From a virus, in the IMG/VR virus record IMGVR_UViG_3300042562_002373, positions 1-52,315 of that record: DNA of 52,315 nucleotides, one strand, 5' to 3'. The notes under the pieces were generated by a model. It was not told where the DNA came from. It saw only the letters and a list, made by a program, of their open reading frames with translations, and did not search any database. The stretch's first letter is position 1; every line of letters starts with the position of its first letter. Of the stretch, positions 46,575 to 52,315 are shown in pieces. A program made the position numbers and the translations under genes.

Positions 46575-47626
46575 TGGGAATATGGGGTTTAATAGGAGTT
46601 ATTGGTAGTGTATTAGTATCAGTATGGGCCACAATGAGGTATTTAGTTAGTCAACATATGAGATTAGATGATAATCTTAGTAAAAACATTCTACCTTATT
46701 TGATAAAAGCTAAACGTAAGTTTGAAATAAACAATGAAATAAGTGTTAATAAAAAATATCCAGCAACTTATTCATCATTTGTTTTTATCGATGGAATATT
46801 CATGTTCTTCAGTAAGTCTGAACGATTACTAACAACTGGTTGGCAATCAAAAGAAGTGCTATCCGAAATATATTACCTAAGATGGCAAAGAAAAAAAGTG
46901 GAAGCGTTTGTAAGGTCTAAAGCTAAATCTGAAGAACATGTTAACGTAATGGCATTAACCCCATGGGGTAGTGATAAATTAGGTGAACTAAGCAAATTAG
47001 AAGAACCTAAAGTATATATAAACGATGACCAATACGAAGATATCGAAAGAGATATTGTAGAAATGTTATTAAGTGGTAGAGGTAAAACTAGTGCATTATT
47101 ACATGGGTTACCTGGTACTGGAAAGACTAGATTAATTAAATACTTTTCATTAAAGTATGATTTACCAATCTATTCAATCTACCTTAATCCAGAATACAAT
47201 AACCTAGATATTTTATTCATGTTTAGTGATATACCAAAGAAATGTATTGTGTTATTTGAAGATTTTGATAACTATTTCGATAAACGAGAATGTATCATGA
47301 AGAACAATGAAGTTAAGTTCACGTATGATGTTATTTTAAGCGTGTTAGACGGTGTTTATAATGAATATAATCAAGTAGCATTCTTTATGACTTGTAACGA
47401 CATTGAGAAGGTCGATAAAGCAATTAAAGAAAGACCATCAAGAATGAAGTATGTTAGAGAAATTACTGGACCTAACTTTGCAAAACGTTTGGATATATTA
47501 GATGGTGATGTTGAACTAGCAGAATTAACAGAAGGTATGACTACCGATAAAGTATTTTTTGCTAAATCGATAAATGGAAAATATAATAACGAAGAAATTT
47601 TAACTAAAATAAATACATTAGTGTGA
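46574..47626 (+). CDS. Membrane-anchored BCS1-like AAA+ ATPase
   Basis: 350 residues. N-terminal membrane helix (MGIWGLIGVIGSVLVSVWAT), a linker domain with BCS1-like strands (WQRKKVEAFVRS), and an AAA+ module: Walker A GLPGTGKT (178-185), Walker B CIVLFEDFDNYF with D230, sensor FFMTCNDIEKVDKAI and RPSRMKYV. BCS1-type ATPases move folded proteins or remodel membrane complexes, and relatives occur in bacterial defence systems. Role in a phage unknown. Confidence 0.85.
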   Translation: MGIWGLIGVIGSVLVSVWATMRYLVSQHMRLDDNLSKNILPYLIKAKRKFEINNEISVNKKYPATYSSFVFIDGIFMFFSKSERLLTTGWQSKEVLSEIYYLRWQRKKVEAFVRSKAKSEEHVNVMALTPWGSDKLGELSKLEEPKVYINDDQYEDIERDIVEMLLSGRGKTSALLHGLPGTGKTRLIKYFSLKYDLPIYSIYLNPEYNNLDILFMFSDIPKKCIVLFEDFDNYFDKRECIMKNNEVKFTYDVILSVLDGVYNEYNQVAFFMTCNDIEKVDKAIKERPSRMKYVREITGPNFAKRLDILDGDVELAELTEGMTTDKVFFAKSINGKYNNEEILTKINTLV

Positions 47627-47826
47627 AACTTTTAAAAGTAGAAGACCATAACTATTCAATTATTTATGTGAATGATAATGAAAACTATACTGTATATAGA
47701 AGATTTAACGAGAATAAATGGCAAATATTTTATAGAAACAGATGGAATGAATTTACCAAACATGAAGAATTGGAAAAATTATTTAAAGAAAGGGAAAAAA
47801 ATGAAAAAAGTAGTATGTATCAATGA
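47623..47826 (+). CDS. Small hypothetical protein, 67 aa
   Basis: GTG start overlapping the AAA+ stop (GTGA). KLLKVEDHNYSIIYVNDNEN, many aromatic and charged residues. Overlaps the next gene. Unrecognised. Confidence 0.6.
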   Translation: MKLLKVEDHNYSIIYVNDNENYTVYRRFNENKWQIFYRNRWNEFTKHEELEKLFKEREKNEKSSMYQ

Positions 47827-48049
47827 TAAAAACCTACCACAAGGTGCAAAAGTAATTAAAGATAAAGAATACGAAGTTGAAGATGAATTCGTAAATGCTT
47901 TAGACCAAAGAGTTTATATCATTAAAGGTATAAACAATAAAGGTAGAACATCTTTAGGTATGGAGTGGTATGGTTATAGAGCTGATAGATTCAGTGAATT
48001 AGAAACCATGGAAATGGAAGAAAAGGTATATGATTACGCATTGAACTAA
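47801..48049 (+). CDS. Hypothetical SH3-like protein, 82 aa
   Basis: ATG at 47801. MKKVVCINDKNLPQGAKVIK, then KEYEVEDEFVNALDQRVYII; the repeated turn and strand pattern suggests a small barrel as in many phage proteins of this size (similar openings: KVVCI..LP.G..V..G..Y.V). Function unknown. Confidence 0.7.
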   Translation: MKKVVCINDKNLPQGAKVIKDKEYEVEDEFVNALDQRVYIIKGINNKGRTSLGMEWYGYRADRFSELETMEMEEKVYDYALN

Positions 48050-48051
48050 CC

Positions 48052-48216
48052 ATGGGTAATAAATTTAAACATAGATGGCAAGCAATTGCTGCATCTAAAA
48101 TTAGTTGGTTGTTTAAACAATTAACAAATAGAAACGTAGAATCCATTACAACTTCAATCTTAGTGATGTACCCAAACAAAAGATGGAGTTATGTACAAAC
48201 TATTAATTATAAATAA
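48052..48216 (+). CDS. Small basic protein, 54 aa
   Basis: MGNKFKHRWQAIAASKISWL, basic and aromatic. Its stop overlaps the HNH ATG by one base. Unrecognised. Confidence 0.58.
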   Translation: MGNKFKHRWQAIAASKISWLFKQLTNRNVESITTSILVMYPNKRWSYVQTINYK

Positions 48217-48698
48217 TGTCAGTGTTAGTCTTAAATAGCTTATATCAACCGATAAATATTGCAACCCTCGTGAGAGGGTTTAATCTTGTTTATCTAGGTA
48301 AGGCCGAAATACTAGAAGAAGTACCAATTCCAATTGTTACCGAAAATTCTAGTTATAAACGACCTAGCGTTATTAGACTTATCAATTACACACCATTCAA
48401 ATATAGGAAGAGTTATTTCAATAGAAAAAATGTATTCATTAGAGATAACCACGAATGTATATATTGTGGAAGTAAAACCAATTTAACCATTGACCATGTT
48501 TTACCATCATCAAGAGGTGGAAAAAATACTTGGCTGAATATGGTTACTTGCTGTAAAATTTGTAACGCTAAAAAAGATAATAGAACACCAGAAGAAGCAA
48601 ATATGGGTATGAAATATAAACCATTCGAACCTTCTTACGTATTCCTTATCAAACAGAATAGCACATACGATAAGTCATGGGCTAATTATCTAAAATGA
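48216..48698 (+). CDS. HNH endonuclease
   Basis: 160 residues. N-terminal half VLVLNSLYQPINIATLVRGF is typical of the common bacterial HNH protein family; the HNH domain has CIYCGSKTNLTIDHVLPSS RGGKN, TCCKICNAKKDNRTPEEANM with two zinc Cys pairs and the catalytic DHV His. Could be a homing-type or packaging-type nuclease; no intron nearby. Last gene of the rightward operon. Confidence 0.92.
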   Translation: MSVLVLNSLYQPINIATLVRGFNLVYLGKAEILEEVPIPIVTENSSYKRPSVIRLINYTPFKYRKSYFNRKNVFIRDNHECIYCGSKTNLTIDHVLPSSRGGKNTWLNMVTCCKICNAKKDNRTPEEANMGMKYKPFEPSYVFLIKQNSTYDKSWANYLK

Positions 48699-48726
48699 AA
48701 AAGGAGAGTGTTTAGCTCTCCTTTTT
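48698..48726. terminator. Bidirectional terminator
   Basis: 11-bp stem AAAAAGGAGAG/CTCTCCTTTTT with 7-base loop between converging genes. Confidence 0.88.
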
Positions 48727-49245
48727 TTATGGTATATCTATAAATGGTTTATTCATCTTATCTTTGTCGCTGAATTCCATCTTTTTAATCTCTCTGGCCG
48801 CTTTAAATATGTCTGACCATAATTCTTCCATAACTAATATGTAATCACCGTCAGAAGACTTATCCATATGCTTAACCTTCATTTCTTTGGCTTCAGCTTT
48901 ATGTGTAAACCCTAAACCATCCTTTGGTCGCATCATAGCCAACATTCCAACTCTTAACCTATCATATAATTTAGCATCCTTATACTTTGGCATCAATTTA
49001 TTAATACATAAATCAAAATCCTTTTTCTCGTCTTCTGACGCACTAAACGTCTTTGACTTTGAAATACACTTACCTAAGAAAGTTATTGCAATAGGAGCCA
49101 CTAAAAACGAAAAATAAGCATTACTAGAATCTTTAATTAAGTTCTTCATAGAACCTAATATAATAATATCAATCATATCCTTTGGATAATGATGATTCTG
49201 ACTCTTAGCGGCTTCAGTTAATAATTGCTTAATGTAGTCTTTCAT
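48727..49245 (-). CDS. Leader-type protein, 172 aa
   Basis: MKDYIKQLLTEAAKSQNHHY matches the 'IKQLL+E' leader of the 21591 metalloprotease (NIKQLLREQ). A hydrophobic stretch follows (YFSFLVAPIAITFLGKCI, about 44-62). The remainder is helical and Lys-rich. No known domain. Probably a late, virion-associated protein; its start is four bases after the stop of the larger leader gene. Confidence 0.75.
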   Translation of the reverse strand: MKDYIKQLLTEAAKSQNHHYPKDMIDIIILGSMKNLIKDSSNAYFSFLVAPIAITFLGKCISKSKTFSASEDEKKDFDLCINKLMPKYKDAKLYDRLRVGMLAMMRPKDGLGFTHKAEAKEMKVKHMDKSSDGDYILVMEELWSDIFKAAREIKKMEFSDKDKMNKPFIDIP

Positions 49246-49249
49246 TTAA

Positions 49250-50146
49250 TTAAAAATTTTTATCAATAAAAGAAGTTGATATTACATTGTTTTTAATTAC
49301 AAAATTTGGAATCCAAAGTTCTTTTTCTCTTCCAGATTCATTATGTTTTAATTTAACTAACGCAGCCTTAGATGTTCTAGCTTTAATTTCAATCGGTGTG
49401 TATGGTGAACCTTCCTTAGTCGTTAAATCTAATTTATATGTTGGTTTATTATATTCTTTATTTCTTCTACCTAACATTTCATTATATTCATCGTCAGTTA
49501 ATTCACGACCTAAATATTCTTCAACGTCACCTTTGTTGTTTGGATTAACACCAGCGGCTTTTAAGTCTCTTAAAGTATCGTAGTCTTCTTCATCTAACCT
49601 CTCATGTCTATCGTAATATGGATTAGGTTCATCTGGATGATTATCATTATATTCACTATTTACATATTCATTATGTTTTTGTACCAATTCATCACCCTTT
49701 TCAATCATATCTGTGATATAATCTTCAGCTTGTGCGCTAATATTAGCATTGTCACCAAGTGAAGCATCAGCAAGACCCACCCATGGTCTATCATCCAAAT
49801 TTGCCAAATCAGCTAATTTAAAATAATAAGTAGCAACTATTTCTTCATTATCACCATATACCTCAACTTTAGCGGTACCAGTATCATTACTATCAAAAGA
49901 AAAAGTTATATATTTACCATTCTGCTCAATATTATAAATAATATTATCATTAGGCATATTCATTAATTTTTGACGTTCTTCGTAATCTTTATCACCAAAT
50001 TGATTAATACCAGATTCACCAGCTCTATTAGCTGTATTATCATAATTATCAGTAACTTCCTTAATCAAACCTTTTGATGCAAGGTATCTTTGTTCAGCTA
50101 ATAAATTAGCATTTAACATGTTTTTTGTTTTATCAAATCTTCTCAT
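49250..50146 (-). CDS. Leader-bearing probable internal virion protein, 298 aa
   Basis: Leader MRRFDKTKNMLNANLLAEQR, YLASKGLIKEV, homologous to that of gene 6874-7707. The middle has a strand-rich unit (KYITFSFDSNDTGTAKVEVY) and an acidic helical region with DERLDEEDYDTLRDLKAAGV and ELTDDEYNEMLGRRNKE, which looks like a helix-hairpin repeat. The C-terminus returns to strands (PTYKLDLTTKEGSPYTPIEI). No known family. Late promoter at 50157-50171. Confidence 0.77.
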   Translation of the reverse strand: MRRFDKTKNMLNANLLAEQRYLASKGLIKEVTDNYDNTANRAGESGINQFGDKDYEERQKLMNMPNDNIIYNIEQNGKYITFSFDSNDTGTAKVEVYGDNEEIVATYYFKLADLANLDDRPWVGLADASLGDNANISAQAEDYITDMIEKGDELVQKHNEYVNSEYNDNHPDEPNPYYDRHERLDEEDYDTLRDLKAAGVNPNNKGDVEEYLGRELTDDEYNEMLGRRNKEYNKPTYKLDLTTKEGSPYTPIEIKARTSKAALVKLKHNESGREKELWIPNFVIKNNVISTSFIDKNF

Positions 50147-50156
50147 AAAAATCTTT

Positions 50157-50171
50157 TTTATTAATAAATAT
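50157..50171 (-). promoter_or_regulatory. Putative phage late promoter
   Basis: Exact ATATTTATTAATAAA on the minus strand, ten bases before the ATG at 50146. Confidence 0.62.
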
Positions 50172-50212
50172 CTTTTTTTTTACAAATGTATGATTTATTC
50201 CGATATTATACA

Positions 50213-50220
50213 TATATTTG
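50213..50220 (+). promoter_or_regulatory. Host-type promoter -7 element (helicase)
   Basis: TATATTTG, 18 bases before the ATG at 50239. The -33 position reads ATG instead of TTG. Confidence 0.58.
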
Positions 50221-50238
50221 TAGAAAAAATTACAGATT

Positions 50239-52119
50239 ATGGCTTTTAAACCTTCAAAATATCAAAAAAAGATATTTAAATTTATTAATGAAGAAACTGG
50301 TAATGCGGTTATTAACGCTGTTGCTGGTTCAGGTAAAACTACAACATTAATTGAATCACTTAAACTGGTAGACCCAAATCTATCAATACTATTCCTTGCA
50401 TTTAATAAAAATATTAAACAAGAAATAGAAAAACGTATTAAAGCTGCTAACCTATCAGTAGATATTAATACATGTCATGGATTCGGCTATTCCACAATCC
50501 TTAGAAATACAGATAAGGAAATCGTATTAGATAATAATAAGTATTTCAAACTACTTAAAGACCTTATCAAATACGGTCAGAGCGATGATATTGAAGCTAT
50601 TAAACATTATAACTTCACCGAAGATGATATGCAATATACCGTAGGATTTAACTTGGAGTTCCAAAATAAAAAAGAAATAATTGAATTTCAAAAGAATGTA
50701 ACCAATCTAACAAACCTACTTAGATTATACGTATCCAAAGAACCAGCCGATATAGAAATGATTATCGATAAATACGATATTGTATTATCCGATAAAGAAA
50801 TTGAGCTCGCAATCCAATTATTAACATTGGGTCAAAAACTAAATAATATTATCGATTATACCGATATGTTATACTTACCCCTATTCTATGATTATGATGC
50901 ACCTCAATATGACTTAGTATATATCGATGAATGTCAAGACCTTAATACAGCACAACGTCTGCTTATGCTTAAATCCGTTAAACCAAACGGTAGGTTCATC
51001 GCTGTGGGTGATAAAAACCAAGCAATATATGGTTTCTCTGGTTCAGATGATGAATCATTCGATAAATTAACCCAATTAGATAATACTACAATATTAGGTT
51101 TATCTGAAACATATAGATGCGGTCATAATATCGTGGAAACTGTTAAACATATTGTATCTCAAATTGTTCCTCATAAGAATAATGTGCAAGGTGTTGTTAA
51201 TAAAACCGATTCAGTTAATAATATTGCATACGGTGATATGGTATTATGTAGAAATACATACCCATTAGTTAAACTATGTCTTAAGTTCATTACAGAAAAT
51301 AAAAAAGCTAATGTAATGGGTGCCGATATAGGTAAAACATTAATCAAACTAATAGAAGGGACCAACGAAACCAAAACGGTTAATGCTATTGCCAAATTAT
51401 ATGCCGACCTACAGACAGTTCTTAATAGAATTATGAGAACATATAATATCTCACCAGAAAACGCAATGAGAAAAGGTGAATATACAAATGCATTAGAACG
51501 AATTAAAGTATTTGAAATTATCTATAACGATTTGCCAGAAGATAAACGTGAATTCGTGGAAAATATCACAGCAAAACTAGCTCAGATATTTAAAGATGAA
51601 CGAGATGGAATACTCTTATCAACAATCCATAGAGCAAAAGGTCTTGAGTCTGATAAAGTGTTTATTATACATGCTGAACTTATGCCAAGCCCATATGCAA
51701 AAAAGATGTGGGAACTTAAACAAGAAGATAACCTTATCTATGTGGCTAGGACTAGAGCAATCCAACAATTAAGTTATGTAACAGATTTTGATGCATACGA
51801 AACAATGGGTTGCGAATCAGTAGATATTAGTCATATCGTTATTAAGGAATCTCAACATGTCGGTAGCATTGGTCAACGAATAGTACTAGAAGGTGAAATT
51901 ATAGAAGTGAAACATATAGAATCATATAACGAAGATATATTTGTTGTGCAAGATAAAGAAGGAAATATATTTGAACACTGGGGAAGAATACCTCAGCACT
52001 TTGTAACTGAGAAAAATCTAAGAATTAAAATAGGTACCAATATTAAAGGACCAATTAAAATTACAAAACATACATCATTCAACGATGTAAATAAAAATGG
52101 ATTTAAATGTCTTAAATAA
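50239..52119 (+). CDS. UvrD/Rep-type superfamily 1 DNA helicase
   Basis: 626 residues. Motif Q-like start PSKYQKKIFKFI, motif I AVAGSGKTTT (27-36), Ia LFLAFNKNIKQEI, II VYIDECQDLN, III FIAVGDKNQAIYGFSGSD, IV LSETYRCG, V LLSTIHRAKGLESDKVFII and VI IYVARTRAIQQLSYV. An ATP-driven 3'-5' type helicase; T4 uses Dda and UvsW for similar jobs. The C-terminal 90 residues (VGSIGQRIVLEGEIIEVKHI) form a small beta domain that may bind partners. Own promoter and terminator. Confidence 0.93.
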   Translation: MAFKPSKYQKKIFKFINEETGNAVINAVAGSGKTTTLIESLKLVDPNLSILFLAFNKNIKQEIEKRIKAANLSVDINTCHGFGYSTILRNTDKEIVLDNNKYFKLLKDLIKYGQSDDIEAIKHYNFTEDDMQYTVGFNLEFQNKKEIIEFQKNVTNLTNLLRLYVSKEPADIEMIIDKYDIVLSDKEIELAIQLLTLGQKLNNIIDYTDMLYLPLFYDYDAPQYDLVYIDECQDLNTAQRLLMLKSVKPNGRFIAVGDKNQAIYGFSGSDDESFDKLTQLDNTTILGLSETYRCGHNIVETVKHIVSQIVPHKNNVQGVVNKTDSVNNIAYGDMVLCRNTYPLVKLCLKFITENKKANVMGADIGKTLIKLIEGTNETKTVNAIAKLYADLQTVLNRIMRTYNISPENAMRKGEYTNALERIKVFEIIYNDLPEDKREFVENITAKLAQIFKDERDGILLSTIHRAKGLESDKVFIIHAELMPSPYAKKMWELKQEDNLIYVARTRAIQQLSYVTDFDAYETMGCESVDISHIVIKESQHVGSIGQRIVLEGEIIEVKHIESYNEDIFVVQDKEGNIFEHWGRIPQHFVTEKNLRIKIGTNIKGPIKITKHTSFNDVNKNGFKCLK

Positions 52120-52121
52120 AA

Positions 52122-52145
52122 AAAAGGTGGGTTATCCCACCTTTT
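52122..52145. terminator. Bidirectional terminator
   Basis: 10-bp stem AAAAGGTGGG/CCCACCTTTT with 4-base loop between the helicase and a converging gene. Confidence 0.88.
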
Positions 52146-52150
52146 ATATT

Positions 52151-52315
52151 TTAATCTTCTATTAAATTTACAAATTCATCTTTATGGTCCTTAACAAACT
52201 GAGAAGTCTCTTCATTATTTGGGTAATAATTAGTTAAAGTAACTAATGTGTTTACACCATTTATAGGTACAAAGTCAATATCTGATATATAATTAAATTC
52301 AAGTATAATTTCATC
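52151..52315 (-). CDS. C-terminal end of a hypothetical gene (5' end off window)
   Basis: 54 codons are visible before TAA at 52151-52153: YISDIDFVPINGVNTLVTL, then NNEETSQFVKDHKDEFVNLI. Acidic; family not recognisable from this piece. Confidence 0.65.
   Translation of the reverse strand, partial: DEIILEFNYISDIDFVPINGVNTLVTLTNYYPNNEETSQFVKDHKDEFVNLIED

Noticed and set aside
48216-48698. HNH protein as a homing endonuclease inside an intron
   Set aside because: Neighbouring genes are intact and the gene sits in a regular operon, so a free-standing HNH protein is more likely.
1-52315. CRISPR array, insertion sequence or integrase/attachment site
   Set aside because: No regularly spaced repeats, no transposase or integrase motifs and no terminal repeat pairs were seen; the window looks like a lytic phage genome.

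Overview
The window looks like part of a large, AT-rich, T4-like tailed phage (myovirus type) that infects a Bacteroidota host, probably Flavobacteriia. Evidence for a phage: a gp17-type terminase large subunit at the left edge, many small tightly packed genes, tRNA genes, an endolysin, thymidylate synthase, RNase H and a UvrD-like helicase; no ribosomal, integrase or transposase genes. Evidence for the host: many promoters carry the Bacteroidota primary-sigma pattern (TTG, 20 bp, TAnnTTTG), start codons follow A-rich stretches with no clear Shine-Dalgarno sequence, and one gene encodes a secreted protein that looks built for the Bacteroidota type IX secretion system.

Layout. 1-11 kb (minus strand): terminase, a block of probable structural or virion proteins, and an unusual signalling trio (membrane sensor histidine kinase, single-domain response regulator, coiled-coil membrane protein). 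11-12.2 kb (minus): YceI-like and KTSC proteins behind a host-type promoter. 12.3-14.8 kb (plus): a ClpC-like AAA+ unfoldase. 14.9-23.6 kb: mixed strands, with a DUF5661 protein, an ABC-ATPase/GNAT pair split by a frameshift, thioredoxin, a PD-(D/E)XK-like protein, two metallophosphoesterases (the second at 25.9 kb), a packaged-type metalloprotease, RNase H and a PcfJ-like protein. 23.6-31.5 kb (mostly plus): small early genes, a lysis pair on the minus strand (GH19 endolysin plus an L,D-transpeptidase-like protein), SLOG, cREC and heptosyltransferase-like genes. 31.5-32.4 kb: about 1 kb without protein genes, holding tRNA-Lys, tRNA-Arg, one aberrant tRNA-like element and many hairpins. 32.4-35.6 kb: RlpA-like protein, the secreted T9SS-like protein and a SleB-type hydrolase. 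35.6-48.7 kb (plus): early/middle metabolism and host-interaction genes (Prs-like and NadV-like NAD genes, SPFH protein, ThyA, BCS1-like ATPase, HNH nuclease, many small membrane proteins). 48.7-52.3 kb: two leader-bearing minus-strand genes, a UvrD-like helicase and the end of one more gene.

Two promoter classes divide the genes. Host-like promoters precede the metabolic and takeover genes; a second near-palindromic element, consensus ATATTTATTAATAAA, lies 5-11 bases before virion-type genes on either strand and is probably the late promoter. Several of the late-type genes encode proteins with a short amphipathic N-terminal leader followed by unrelated domains (hydrolase, metalloprotease, unknowns), which suggests a shared capsid-targeting signal and a cargo of injected proteins. 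The early genes could supply nucleotides (ThyA, deoxyribosyltransferase-like enzymes), restore NAD, redirect host proteolysis (ClpC-like, SPFH) and alter the cell surface; the late genes build the particle, sense some signal and lyse the cell. Functions come from reading motifs by eye; no database search was run.
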